From positions 45,504-109,503 of the forward strand of contig JBJOGW010000016.1 of assembly GCA_046048055.1 (NCBI GenBank): DNA of 64,000 nucleotides, read 5' to 3'. Of the stretch, positions 24,205-32,853 are shown piece after piece (position 1 is the first letter of the stretch; the number at the start of each line of letters is the position of its first letter). A model generated the notes under the pieces. That model did not search any database. It had not been told where the DNA came from and saw only the letters and a list, made by a program, of their open reading frames with translations. The stretch comes from SYAC01 sp046048055. GTDB taxonomy: Bacteria; Planctomycetota; Phycisphaerae; Phycisphaerales; SM1A02. Both the position numbers and the translations under genes were made by a program.

Positions 24205-26064
24205 TCAGGAGTACTGCAGCAGCAGCAGGCCCAGGTCGCCTGCGTCCACCGTGCCGTTGCCATCGAGATCGCCGCTGCAATCCGCGCACGCCCCGAACTG
24301 CAGCAGCAGCAGGCCCAGGTCGCCCGCGTCCACCGTCCCGTTGCCGTCCAGGTCGCCCGATGGCGCCACCTCGGGTGGCCGATAGGTGACCTCCAGGCGC
24401 GGGCGAAGCACGGCGTTGCCGTTCTCGCTGGCCGCGATCTCGATGCCATCGTCGTTGCCGCCGATGATCTCCGGCAGGATCGCCACGCCCCAATTGGGCG
24501 TTCCGGCCATCCAGCCCTGCACCAGTGCGGTCACGTCGATGCGGCGCATCGAGTCGCTGTCGGGGTTGTTGTCGCCGCCGAACCAGGCGAAGGAAGCCAG
24601 CAGGTCCTGCCCCACGCTCAACCCGCCGGACATCGAGTTCCATGTGGATGCCTCGTCCCACGGCCGGATCACCTGGTGCACGAAGAACCTCGGATTGAAC
24701 AGCGGCGAGTCGATGTCATCCACCACGTCGATCACCAGCGTGGCCGACAGGATCTCCGAGCCCTCGGGCACGCCGTCGCCACCCACCAGCCCGTCGAATC
24801 GCAGCAGCGCCTGGCCCCGGAAGTCGGAGAAGATGGAGTTGGCGGTGTCGTCATCGGACACCCGCACGTCGTTGTCACCATAGCTGGCGTTGGGGTTCTG
24901 CTGGCTCACCCAGGTGTCCTGCGTGCCCTGGTAGCCACCGATCCCCTGCTGGAAGGCCTTGAAGGCCGTTCCCTGCGGCAGTCGGTAGGCGCCAAAGTCC
25001 ACCGACAGCGTGAAGTCGCTCTCGTCGGCGGTGCGGATGGCCTGCAGCGTGGGCGAGAAGGTGTCCACGTCGATCGTGCCCGCGAAGGTGTCGAACTTCA
25101 TGATCCGCAGCCAGCCGTCGCCGCCGTTGGGATCGTCCTGGTAGTCGGCCAGGATCTCGTGCACCGGCAGGCCGGCCACGTTCCGGCTCACCTGCCGGAA
25201 CTCCTCGTGGAAGTGTCCGCAGGTCACCATGAAGACCGAAGGATTGCGGCGCACGAACCAGTCGAAGAAATCGTTGGAACGGATGCCATCGGGGTTGTAG
25301 GTGCCTTCGACCACGTACCAGACGTCGGGATAACGCCCGGAGGCCACCACGGGCACGCCACTGGTGTAGTCCTCGGCGTCCTGCAGATAGCGATGCGTGG
25401 TCAGCATGACCGGCAGTTCGCGGTTGGCGTCGATCAGCGCCTGGGCCCAGGTCAGTTCCCGCACCGGCGTGTCGCAGTCCAGGTGGATCTGCAGGAAGTC
25501 CATGCCACCGGCGTTGAAGACCGTGCAGCTGGACATGCCGGAGGGCGACGCGCCGACGTACCAGGAGCGTCCCTGAAAGCGGCCAGGCCCGAAGTTCTCC
25601 AGGTACGGCTCGCGCAGGATCGGCTGGCCCACCGTTCCCGAGGAACTGATGTCGTGGTTGCCCGGACACACGCCGTAGATCACGCCCGCATCGTCCAGCA
25701 CGGTCATGGCCGTGTCGGCCGTGACCCACTGGAAGGGCTGGTCGGCGTTGTTCACCAGGTCGCCGTAATGGGACACGTAGCGAATGTCCAGGGCCAGCTG
25801 CGTGTCCACCACCCAGTTGGTCTGGGCCATGAAGTTCTGCGGAAACGAACTGGAGTAGTTCTGCGTGTCGGGAATGCCGACCAGGGTGAAGGCCGACGAG
25901 CCGAAGAAGAACGTCTCGGCGTTGCGCCGCACGTAGTCCGGATCGGGCGCCACCTGGGCGAAGTCCGGGATGGCGTGCTGGTGAGCGTGGGTGTGGATGC
26001 CGTCGTGCGGGATCATCGCGTCAATGCTCCCACAACCTCGTGCTCCACCAACCCCGTGAGGCAT
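24205..26064 (-). CDS. Calcineurin-like phosphoesterase with DNRLRE-like and dockerin-like domains
   Basis: A 619-residue metallophosphoesterase. Metal-binding blocks are IPDTQNYSS, YGDLVNN, CPGNHDISS, TTHRYL and CGHFHEEF, in the family order. A beta-rich DNRLRE-like domain follows at about 395-545 (GQALLRFDGL, SATLVIDVVDD, WGVAILPE), then two dockerin-like modules DLDGNGTVDAGD at the C-terminus (about 558-615). The domain set is typical of a secreted protein, yet no signal peptide is visible: the ORF opens MPHGVGGARGCGS, an in-frame TGA lies just upstream, and only 42 bases separate it from the previous gene. The N-terminus may be truncated, misassembled or frameshifted. Confidence 0.82.
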   Translation of the reverse strand: MPHGVGGARGCGSIDAMIPHDGIHTHAHQHAIPDFAQVAPDPDYVRRNAETFFFGSSAFTLVGIPDTQNYSSSFPQNFMAQTNWVVDTQLALDIRYVSHYGDLVNNADQPFQWVTADTAMTVLDDAGVIYGVCPGNHDISSSGTVGQPILREPYLENFGPGRFQGRSWYVGASPSGMSSCTVFNAGGMDFLQIHLDCDTPVRELTWAQALIDANRELPVMLTTHRYLQDAEDYTSGVPVVASGRYPDVWYVVEGTYNPDGIRSNDFFDWFVRRNPSVFMVTCGHFHEEFRQVSRNVAGLPVHEILADYQDDPNGGDGWLRIMKFDTFAGTIDVDTFSPTLQAIRTADESDFTLSVDFGAYRLPQGTAFKAFQQGIGGYQGTQDTWVSQQNPNASYGDNDVRVSDDDTANSIFSDFRGQALLRFDGLVGGDGVPEGSEILSATLVIDVVDDIDSPLFNPRFFVHQVIRPWDEASTWNSMSGGLSVGQDLLASFAWFGGDNNPDSDSMRRIDVTALVQGWMAGTPNWGVAILPEIIGGNDDGIEIAASENGNAVLRPRLEVTYRPPEVAPSGDLDGNGTVDAGDLGLLLLQFGACADCSGDLDGNGTVDAGDLGLLLLQYS

Positions 26065-26106
26065 GAAGAATCGATGTTTTCTTCATGATCGGCTCACGGC
26101 CCGGAC

Positions 26107-27882
26107 TCACGAGAAGAGCAGCAGCATCAGGCCGAGGTCGCCGCTGTCCACTGTGCCGTTGCCGTCCAGGTCACCGCTGCAGCCGGAGCAACTTCCGAAC
26201 TGCAGCAGAAGCAGGCCCACGTCGCCCCCGTCCACGATCCCGTTGCCGTCGAGGTCGCCCGGCACGTCGCAGGACACCTCGGTCACCCGCGCGGCGTCCG
26301 GCAGGTTCTGCGGCCAGCGGGTCAGGGCGAAGGTCGCCTCGGCCTCGATGGACCACGCAAGCCGGTCGTTGCAGGCCAAAGCTGGCAGCGTGCCCTGCCA
26401 GGCCCCGCTCACCTGCGTCATCAGGGCGTAGTTCACCGGGCCGTTGTTCTTGCGATACGAGAGCCGCACGCCGTTGGCGAGCAGGGTGCCCACGTTCGCG
26501 GCGACCGTGGCCCGCACGGTGCTGGTGACACCAGGCTCGACCTCCTCGCCGGGCCCCTGGAGCAGCGTGATGGTGGCGCTGGCGAGCAGTTCCTCCATCA
26601 TGCCCACCGCTCCGGCGAGGTTCTCCTTGGCGTTGGGAAGGATCTCCGAGGCCGGCATCACGAATCCGTAGCTGCCGGTGTCGCGCACCTCCACGCAGAA
26701 ACCCATGGAGCCCACGGTGTTGTAGGTCCAGTCCTCGGCACAGCCCGCCGTGGCGCCATACGTCGACCAGCTGTTGCCAGCCTGATAGGTGCGATTGTTC
26801 ACGGACTTCACGCCGTTCTGCATGGCCGCGGCCACGCGCTGGTAGGCGGCGGTGTCCGGCGGCAACGTGGACTGGTAGCTGTAGGGCCAGAGGATCAGCT
26901 GGCTGTAGGAGTGCAGGTCGATGTGCCCGGCCAGGTTGCTGCGCGGCGTGGCCCAGTTGCGGAATCCCGCGGTCTCGGGCTCGCTGAAGGCCGCCGTGCC
27001 ACGGTACGTGTCGCTGCTCTGGGAGCCGCTGGAGCCCGATCCTCCCCACCCCGCGCCCCAGTTGCGGTTCAGGTCCACGCCGTAACTGCCGCCACTGTTC
27101 AGTCGGCGGTTCTTGCGCCACAGCCGACTGCTGGTCCAGCTGTGCTGGTAGCCGTCGGGGTTCAGCACCGGAAAGATGAAGACCTCGGACCTGTCCACGA
27201 TCGCGGTCAGTCGCGCGTCCAGCCCATGACGCTCCACCAGCTGGTCGGCGAACCACATGGCGGCCATGGGCACCGCCCACTCGCGGGCGTGCTGGGTGGC
27301 GGTGAACACGAAACCAGGCACCTGGGTGCCGGCGGCATGCTTGCTGATGCGGATGCCGCGGATGGGCCGTCCCTCGATGCTGCTGCCCGCGGTCACGATG
27401 GAGCAGAGGTCGGGACGGGACGCGACCAGCTCGTCCAGCCGGGCGTTGATCTGGGCCAGGGTCTTGAAGTCCGCGAACCACGACTCACCCATCTTTGGAA
27501 GGGCCGCCGCCGATCGAGCCAGGCGTTCGCGTTCGGCGAGCACCAGTGGCTGCAGGTCCGGGATCAGGATGTCGAACGCGATTCCGGCCGCGCGCAGCGC
27601 ATCCATGTCCTGGCGGCGCAACCTCCAGTCGCTCCAGTCGCCCAGGCGCGGCGCGTGCGTCCACGCGTCGTCGGTGAGCTGCTGCATCAGCATCATGTCG
27701 CGAGGCCGCCGGAGCAGCGCCCGGACCACCACCTGACCGTCATAGCGTTCCTGTCCGTCAGGGTCGGCCTCGAGGGCCACATCCATGGGCAGGCCCGGCA
27801 GGCCGAGCCGGTCGCCGGGGGAACCGTCGACCGTCACCGAGGCGATGGCGACCATGCATGCAAGGATCGAGGTTGGGCTCAC
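26107..27882 (-). CDS. Secreted M14 zinc carboxypeptidase with dockerin-like repeats
   Basis: A 591-residue secreted metallocarboxypeptidase. The M14A signatures are complete: zinc ligands in TQHAREW (HxxE) and DLHSYSQ (His), NRNWG for substrate carboxylate binding, and the catalytic Glu in CVEVRDTGSYGFVMPASEI. A propeptide-like region (about 30-130) precedes the catalytic domain (about 140-430). Beta-sandwich sequence and two dockerin-like modules (DLDGNGIVDGGD, DLDGNGTVDSGD) follow. It should trim C-terminal residues of peptides outside the cytoplasm. It starts at GTG, preceded at six bases by TAACTT and no SD. The phosphoesterase gene is next downstream and shares the dockerin tag. Confidence 0.92.
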   Translation of the reverse strand: MSPTSILACMVAIASVTVDGSPGDRLGLPGLPMDVALEADPDGQERYDGQVVVRALLRRPRDMMLMQQLTDDAWTHAPRLGDWSDWRLRRQDMDALRAAGIAFDILIPDLQPLVLAERERLARSAAALPKMGESWFADFKTLAQINARLDELVASRPDLCSIVTAGSSIEGRPIRGIRISKHAAGTQVPGFVFTATQHAREWAVPMAAMWFADQLVERHGLDARLTAIVDRSEVFIFPVLNPDGYQHSWTSSRLWRKNRRLNSGGSYGVDLNRNWGAGWGGSGSSGSQSSDTYRGTAAFSEPETAGFRNWATPRSNLAGHIDLHSYSQLILWPYSYQSTLPPDTAAYQRVAAAMQNGVKSVNNRTYQAGNSWSTYGATAGCAEDWTYNTVGSMGFCVEVRDTGSYGFVMPASEILPNAKENLAGAVGMMEELLASATITLLQGPGEEVEPGVTSTVRATVAANVGTLLANGVRLSYRKNNGPVNYALMTQVSGAWQGTLPALACNDRLAWSIEAEATFALTRWPQNLPDAARVTEVSCDVPGDLDGNGIVDGGDVGLLLLQFGSCSGCSGDLDGNGTVDSGDLGLMLLLFS

Positions 27883-27888
27883 GTGGAC

Positions 27889-27894
27889 AAGTTA
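27889..27894 (-). promoter_or_regulatory. -10-like TAACTT box, six bases before the M14 peptidase GTG
   Basis: On the minus strand TAACTT is followed by GTCCAC and then GTG, so a leaderless transcript is likely. The -35 region 17-18 bases further upstream (CTGGCGA) is weak. Confidence 0.4.
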
Positions 27895-28004
27895 AGCCCA
27901 AACGACGGCGTCGCCAGCCACGAACCGCGAATTGCCCGAAATCGTGGACAGGCGGATCGGCGTGGCGTGGACGATCGTCGCCAAGATGGAGAGAATGCCC
28001 GGCG

Positions 28005-28604
28005 ATGAACCCCACAGCCCGGATCCTTGCATTCCTGACGCTTGTTCCGTGTGTTGCCTCCTGCACCGGCTCCCAGCAGATGGGCATGCCGTGGGGCAGC
28101 CCCATGCAGGACTCCACCGCGTTGCCCGACGTCCCCTACCCACCGCGGGATCTGGCCATGTTCGAGGGTTCCAACGGCAGGCTGGTGATGTGGGCCGACC
28201 TGACCAAGTTGGTCCGCATCAGCGGCGTGATCGTGGTGGCCACCCCGGCAGGCAGTGACGCCGCCACCGCCTTCAGCGAGGCGGTGCGCGAGGACGTGGA
28301 GAGCAACTTCCAGCCCGCCGTGGTGCTGGACTGCGACGCGGACACCGACGCGTGCGTGGATCACGTGACCACCGAGGGACGGAACGCTCGCCGCGTGCTG
28401 GTGCGGTGCCCCGAGACGTGCGACCTGCCGGCCATCTCGCGAGGCATCCGCGCCGGCATGCCAGGCACGTCGGTGACCACCGTACTGGTGGTCCGGGGCG
28501 ACGCCCGCCGAATTCGGGATGCGGATCGAGACCGTGCCGACGTGATCGTCTACACGGGGCCCGCCCGGGCCACCCAGGCCGCGGCGGCCCGCGACGATCG
28601 TTGA
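28005..28604 (+). CDS. Putative lipoprotein, function unknown
   Basis: A 199-residue predicted lipoprotein. Residues 1-20 form a signal peptide ending in the lipobox VASC. The mature part has no family I recognise. It contains the phrase DVPYPPRDLAMFEGSNGRLVMW, a helix-rich region (ATAFSEAVREDVES), two Cys-containing blocks (LDCDADTDAC, CPETCDLP) and an Arg/Asp-rich tail. The DxD-like LDCDADTD could bind a metal, but this is speculative. The ATG at 28005 is chosen because the signal peptide starts there; the SD is poor. It converges with the STAS gene, whose stop is six bases away. Confidence 0.65.
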   Translation: MNPTARILAFLTLVPCVASCTGSQQMGMPWGSPMQDSTALPDVPYPPRDLAMFEGSNGRLVMWADLTKLVRISGVIVVATPAGSDAATAFSEAVREDVESNFQPAVVLDCDADTDACVDHVTTEGRNARRVLVRCPETCDLPAISRGIRAGMPGTSVTTVLVVRGDARRIRDADRDRADVIVYTGPARATQAAAARDDR

Positions 28605-28610
28605 CGGGGC

Positions 28611-28997
28611 TCAGCCGATGAGCTTCTTGAGCTCGTCGTTGTTGCGGGCGATCTTGTACATCTTCTCGATCTTCATCATGGACATGAGGGCCGAGAGGTC
28701 CTTGTTCATGCCGAACAGGATGCTGGCGGCGCCCTGGGCGTTGGCCAGGTTTCGGCAGGCGATGCACATGCCCAGTCCCATGCTGCTCATGAAGTTCACC
28801 GTGGACAGATCGAGCACCATGTGCTTGACCGCCTTGCCGTGCTTCCTGAAGTAGGGCGTGACCTCCTCGGTGATGATGGGGCTCTCACGCTGGCCGATGT
28901 TGGGTCCGGCCAGTCGGAGGATCAGCACCGAGCCCGTCCACTCGATCTCGAGCAGCGGGGTCTTCTTGGTGTCGGGCAGGTCGGTGGGCGCGGTCAT
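28611..28997 (-). CDS. STAS-domain anti-sigma-factor-antagonist-like protein
   Basis: A 128-residue single STAS domain protein of the SpoIIAA/RsbV type. The core strand-loop-helix reads MVLDLSTVNFMSSMGLGMCIACRNLA, where SSMGLG matches the DSSGLG loop carrying the phosphorylatable Ser. Such proteins release a sigma factor or another partner from an anti-sigma kinase when unphosphorylated. No kinase or sigma gene adjoins it. AGGAAG lies six bases before the ATG. The C-terminal half is Met- and Lys-rich (SALMSMMKIEKMYKIA). SixA, the next gene up on the same strand, also deals with protein phosphates, but a link is not shown. Confidence 0.85.
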   Translation of the reverse strand: MTAPTDLPDTKKTPLLEIEWTGSVLILRLAGPNIGQRESPIITEEVTPYFRKHGKAVKHMVLDLSTVNFMSSMGLGMCIACRNLANAQGAASILFGMNKDLSALMSMMKIEKMYKIARNNDELKKLIG

Positions 28998-29047
28998 GGG
29001 GGCTTCCTGAGGCCGGGCGTTATACCACGCTCGGAGCCCACTCCGGT

Positions 29048-29527
29048 TCAGCCCACCGCCTTCGGCGGCACCAGCGCCAGGAGCTCGGCGCGGTCCGCGC
29101 CCAGCTGCAGCCAGGCCACCGCACCCTTGGCCATGGGCACGGCGCCGGAGCAGCCAAGCAGTGACTGCACCAGTTCCCCGAGCACGGGCTCGTGTCCCAC
29201 CATGACCACCGACGCATGACCTGCCAGCGCCTCCATCCTGCGGCGGAGCGCCGCAACCGCATCCGGTCCGCCCTCGGTCTCCAGCGCCAGGCACCGCTCC
29301 GGTGCCGGCCAGCCGGTCTCCTCCGAGAGCGCCTCGGCGGTGTCCCACGCCCGCACCCAGCCGCTGGCCAGCACCAGATCGGGAGCATCGACCCACGACG
29401 GCAGCGATGCCGCGAGTCTCCGGAAGGCACGCTCGCCGCCGCGCGTGAGCGGCCGCTGCGCGTCATCGGGCCAGCGCCGGGTGTCACGTCGCTTGGCCTT
29501 GGCGTGGCGGATCAGGACCAGCCGCAT
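29048..29527 (-). CDS. sixA: Phosphohistidine phosphatase SixA family
   Basis: A 159-residue histidine phosphatase with the RHG-type motif LVLIRHAKAKRRD (catalytic His9 in RHAK) and the second half VVMVGHEPVLGELV providing the other His. The length and the RHAKA start fit SixA, which removes phosphate from histidine on phosphorelay or PTS proteins. The ATG at 29527 is preferred over 29536 because a TAGGAT box (29535-29540) covers the upstream one and stands seven bases before this one. It diverges from hutI, with 44 bases between the starts. A PTS enzyme I gene lies elsewhere in the window as a conceivable upstream source of phosphohistidine. Confidence 0.88.
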   Translation of the reverse strand: MRLVLIRHAKAKRRDTRRWPDDAQRPLTRGGERAFRRLAASLPSWVDAPDLVLASGWVRAWDTAEALSEETGWPAPERCLALETEGGPDAVAALRRRMEALAGHASVVMVGHEPVLGELVQSLLGCSGAVPMAKGAVAWLQLGADRAELLALVPPKAVG

Positions 29528-29534
29528 GGGTCGC

Positions 29535-29563
29535 ATCCTATGGAGACGGGACGCGGATACCTT
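29535..29563. promoter_or_regulatory. Divergent -10-like boxes for sixA and hutI
   Basis: TAGGAT on the minus strand (29535-29540) stands seven bases before the sixA ATG. TACCTT on the plus strand (29558-29563) stands eight bases before the hutI GTG. Both imply leaders of at most a few bases. Neither start has an SD. Confidence 0.4.
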
Positions 29564-29571
29564 GGCCCGGC

Positions 29572-30786
29572 GTGGAGTCGCTCACCATCCGCAATGCTCG
29601 CGTGCTCACGCTCTCCGGGCCGTTCGTGCGCCGCGGCCGGTCCATGGGCGACCTGGGGCTTGTCGAGCGCGGGTTCGTGCGCTGCCGCGGGAAGGTGATC
29701 GAGCAGGTGGGATCCGGAGACCCTCCTGCGAGCGGCGGCACGGTGATCGACGCCCGGGGACGGGTCTGCATGCCGACGCTTGTCGACGCCCACGCGCATC
29801 TCTGCTGGGGCGGCGACCGCTGGGCCGAGTGGGAGAAGATCCGGCAGGGTGTTCCCTATCCGCGGATCCTGGCCGAGGGCGGCGGCATCCTGAGCACCAT
29901 GCGCGCCACCCGCGCAGCCACCGTGCACGAGCTGGCCGAGGGCGTTCGCGGCCGGCTGCACGCGATGGCACGGCTGGGCGTGGGGGCGACCGAGGCCAAG
30001 AGCGGATACGGCCTGGACGCGTCCAGTGAGGCCCGCATGCTCGAAGCGATCGCGCTGGCCGCGCACCAGTCGCCGGTGCTGGTGCAGCGCACCTTCCTCG
30101 GCGGGCACGCCGTTCCGCCGGATGACCCGGCGTGGCCGCGACGGCTGGCGAGCGAGTTGATCCCGGCGTTCGCCGAGCGATTTCCGGGCGTGGCCGTGGA
30201 CGCCTTCTGCGAGCGATCAGCCCTGGACGTGGAGACCTGCCGCGCAATCCTGCGGGCGGCCCGCGCGGCTGGCTGCGCCGCCAGGCTGCACACCGACCAG
30301 TTCCATGCCATCGGTGGCGTGGCGATGGCGGTGCAGGAAGGCGCGCGAACCGTGGATCATCTCGAGGCCGCGGGTGAGGCCGAGGTGGCCATGGTGGCAG
30401 CATCGGACACGATGGCCGTGCTCCTTCCGTGCTCGGGTTACGCGCTGGACGGGCGCTACCCGCCAGGCCGGGCCCTGGTGGACGCGGGCGCGGCGGTGGC
30501 GCTCGGGAGCAACGCCAATCCCGGCAGCGCGCCCACGGTGGACCTGCGATTCGCCATGCATCTGGGCGTGCGCCATGCCGGGCTGACCGCGTCGGAGGCG
30601 ATCGTGGCCGCCACGGTGAACGCGGCGTGGGCCCTGGGCATGCATGAGCGCGTGGGCAGGCTCGAGCCGGGCATGCTCGCCAACGTCATGCTGCTGGCGG
30701 AGCGTGACGAGCGCAGCCTGGTGCATGGATTCGCCGGCGAGCCGCCGGCCATCGTGGTGCTGGGTGGACGCGTGATCGACGCGTGA
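29572..30786 (+). CDS. hutI: Imidazolonepropionase
   Basis: HutI opens the imidazolone ring of 4-imidazolone-5-propionate to give N-formimino-glutamate in histidine degradation. The 404-residue amidohydrolase has metal ligands in DAHAHLCWGGDR, the family block GGGILSTMRATRAA, the signature EAKSGYGLD, a further His in RTFLGGHAVP and HTDQFH, and the late ALGSNANPGSAP with the metal-binding polar residues. No other hut gene (hutH, hutU, hutG) is in the window, so the pathway would be scattered. It starts at GTG with no SD, close behind a TACCTT box. The methionine aminopeptidase gene follows after 43 bases. Confidence 0.93.
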   Translation: MESLTIRNARVLTLSGPFVRRGRSMGDLGLVERGFVRCRGKVIEQVGSGDPPASGGTVIDARGRVCMPTLVDAHAHLCWGGDRWAEWEKIRQGVPYPRILAEGGGILSTMRATRAATVHELAEGVRGRLHAMARLGVGATEAKSGYGLDASSEARMLEAIALAAHQSPVLVQRTFLGGHAVPPDDPAWPRRLASELIPAFAERFPGVAVDAFCERSALDVETCRAILRAARAAGCAARLHTDQFHAIGGVAMAVQEGARTVDHLEAAGEAEVAMVAASDTMAVLLPCSGYALDGRYPPGRALVDAGAAVALGSNANPGSAPTVDLRFAMHLGVRHAGLTASEAIVAATVNAAWALGMHERVGRLEPGMLANVMLLAERDERSLVHGFAGEPPAIVVLGGRVIDA

Positions 30787-30817
30787 ATGGTGGCCCCTCG
30801 GCGGCAAGGCCCACCGC

Positions 30818-30823
30818 TACCAT
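30818..30823 (+). promoter_or_regulatory. -10-like TACCAT box, six bases before the map GTG
   Basis: TACCAT is followed by CGCCTC and the GTG at 30830. No SD is present, so a leaderless transcript is likely. The -35 region is weak. Confidence 0.4.
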
Positions 30824-30829
30824 CGCCTC

Positions 30830-31642
30830 GTGATCCTTCGGACACCACGCGAGATCGAGGATGCCCGAGCCGCGGCCGCGTGCGTGGTGCGCACGCACCA
30901 TCGCCTGGCGGAGTGGCTGCGTCCGGGACGGACGCTGGCGCAGGTGGACGCCTTCTGCGCCGCGGTCTTCGACGAGATGCAGTGCCGGAGCGCGTTCATC
31001 GGATACAAGGTGCGAGGTCACCCTCCCTTTCGCAGCCATACCTGCCTGAGCCTGAACGACATGGTGGTCCACGGCGAGCACGACGCGACCATCGTGGCCG
31101 AAGGTGACCTGCTGGCGGTCGACATCGGCGTCAGGCACCGAGGCATGATCGGCGACGCGGCGTGGACCTACTCGATCGGCTCCGCCACCGAGATCGGGCG
31201 ACGGCTGCAGGCCTGCGGTCGCGAGAGCTTGCGCCGCGGCATCGCGGCGATCCGGGCCGGACGCCCGATGATCGACTGGGCCAAGGCGGTCCAGGGTCAT
31301 GTGGAACGCGAGTGCCGCTTCCATCTGGTCCGCGGGCTGGGTGGCCATGGCATCGGGCACACCCTGCACGAGAGTCCGTACATCGCCAACACCCCGCCGA
31401 GCTATCCAGGCGAGTGGAGCGAGGCCTGGAGACCCTTCGAGACGGGCATGCTGCTGGCCGTGGAGCCCATGATCAGTGCCGGTACCACCGAGGTCCGCTC
31501 CAAGGGCAACGCATGGCCCATCTGGACCGCGGACGGCAGCCTGAGCGTGCACTACGAGGCGGACGTGATGGTCACGCCCGACGGATGCGAGGACTTCACG
31601 GCAGGCTTGAACGAGCTGCCCGACGTGGTGGGAGGTTCATGA
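30830..31642 (+). CDS. map: Methionine aminopeptidase, type I
   Basis: MAP removes the initiator methionine from nascent proteins. The 270-residue product keeps the dinuclear metal site: LSLNDMVVHG (substrate His), AVDIGVRHRGMIGDAAWT (two Asp), GHGIGHTLHE (His), AVEPMIS (Glu) and SVHYEADVMV (Glu). It begins directly with the catalytic domain (LRTPREIEDARAA) and has no N-terminal zinc-finger extension, as in E. coli MAP. It starts at GTG without SD. Its TGA overlaps the first ATG of serA, so the two are likely cotranscribed and translationally coupled. The pairing with serA has no obvious biochemical reason. Confidence 0.94.
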   Translation: MILRTPREIEDARAAAACVVRTHHRLAEWLRPGRTLAQVDAFCAAVFDEMQCRSAFIGYKVRGHPPFRSHTCLSLNDMVVHGEHDATIVAEGDLLAVDIGVRHRGMIGDAAWTYSIGSATEIGRRLQACGRESLRRGIAAIRAGRPMIDWAKAVQGHVERECRFHLVRGLGGHGIGHTLHESPYIANTPPSYPGEWSEAWRPFETGMLLAVEPMISAGTTEVRSKGNAWPIWTADGSLSVHYEADVMVTPDGCEDFTAGLNELPDVVGGS

Positions 31643-32853
31643 TGAAGGCGCGACCCGTGGCGGTGCTCGTGGAGGCGATTCACGCGGCGGCCGATGGTCC
31701 GCTGCATGAGGCGGGCTTCGAGGTGGAGCGTCTCGGCCGAAGCCCCACGCCCGCGGAGCTGGCGGATCTGCTGCAACGGGCCACGCTGGTGGGTCTTCGC
31801 TCGAAGACGCCGTTGCGCGCGCCGGCCCTGGCGGCGGCTCCGCGCCTGGCCGCGGTGGGCTGCTTCTGCATCGGAACCGACCAGGTCGACCTGATGGCCG
31901 CGGCTCGCGGCGGCGTGCCGGTGTTCAACTCGCCCTTCTCCAACACCCGCAGCGTGGCCGAGCTCACGATCGCCGAGATCATCGCCCTCTCGCGGCGGCT
32001 CCTCGACAAGAGTGCCGAGATCCATGCCGGCCGCTGGGACAAGAGCGCCCGCCAGGCTCGCGAGGTGCGCGGCCGCACGCTGGGCATCGTGGGCTACGGC
32101 CACATCGGCAGCCAGTTGAGCGTGCTGGCCGAGGACCTGGGCATGCGCGTGGTGTTCTTCGACGTGGCCCGCAAGCTCACGCTCGGCAATGCGCAGTCCC
32201 TCCCGTCGCTCGACGCGGTGCTGGAGGTCGCCGACGTGGTCAGCCTGCATGTGCCCGACACGGAACGCACGCGCGGGATGATCGGGGCCGCGCAGTTGTC
32301 GCGCATGAAGCCTGGCGCCATGCTGATCAACAACAGCCGCGGCAAGGTCGTGGATCTCGACGCGCTGGCCGAGTCGCTCCGCAGTGGCCGCCTGGGAGGC
32401 GCCGCGGTGGACGTGTTTCCGGAGGAGCCCGCCGAGAACGGCGAGGGATTCCGGACGCCGCTCGCAGGTCTGGCCAACGTGATCCTGACCCCGCACATCG
32501 GCGGAAGCACCGAAGAGGCGCAGGAGGCGATCGCCCTCGACGTGGCCGAGAAGCTGGCTCGCTTCTGGCAGCATGGCACCACGGCCACGGCGGTGAACTT
32601 TCCACAGGTGGACCTGCCGCAGCTGCGCGAGGGGATGGTCCGCATCCTGCACGTGCACCGCAACGTGCCCGGCGTGCTGGGCAGGATGCACACGCTGCTG
32701 GCCGACGCCGGGCTGAACATCCATGCGGAGTTCCTGCAGAGCGACCGCGAGACCAGCTACGTGATCCTGGATGTGGACCGCTTCACGGACGGGCGACTGC
32801 TCGATGGCCTGCGCGACATGGCCGAGACCATCCGGATGCGGGTGACGGGCTGA
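31642..32853 (+). CDS. serA: D-3-phosphoglycerate dehydrogenase (ACT-containing)
   Basis: SerA oxidises 3-phosphoglycerate to phosphohydroxypyruvate, the first step of serine synthesis. The 403-residue product matches the E. coli-type enzyme: GCFCIGTDQVDL, SNTRSVAEL, the NAD loop LGIVGYGHIGSQLS, NNSRGKVVD with the substrate Arg, the catalytic Glu/His region in VFPEEP and LTPHIGGSTEEAQ, and a C-terminal ACT domain (about 330-403, HVHRNVPGVLGRMHTLLADAGLN) for serine feedback inhibition. GGAGG lies six bases before the ATG at 31642; the ATG at 31639 is only three bases from it. The stop codon lies inside the left arm of a long perfect palindrome. Confidence 0.95.
   Translation: MKARPVAVLVEAIHAAADGPLHEAGFEVERLGRSPTPAELADLLQRATLVGLRSKTPLRAPALAAAPRLAAVGCFCIGTDQVDLMAAARGGVPVFNSPFSNTRSVAELTIAEIIALSRRLLDKSAEIHAGRWDKSARQAREVRGRTLGIVGYGHIGSQLSVLAEDLGMRVVFFDVARKLTLGNAQSLPSLDAVLEVADVVSLHVPDTERTRGMIGAAQLSRMKPGAMLINNSRGKVVDLDALAESLRSGRLGGAAVDVFPEEPAENGEGFRTPLAGLANVILTPHIGGSTEEAQEAIALDVAEKLARFWQHGTTATAVNFPQVDLPQLREGMVRILHVHRNVPGVLGRMHTLLADAGLNIHAEFLQSDRETSYVILDVDRFTDGRLLDGLRDMAETIRMRVTG

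Noticed and set aside
29528..29536. Upstream ATG as the sixA start
   Set aside because: It overlaps the TAGGAT box and adds three residues before the family N-terminus; the ATG at 29527 fits better.
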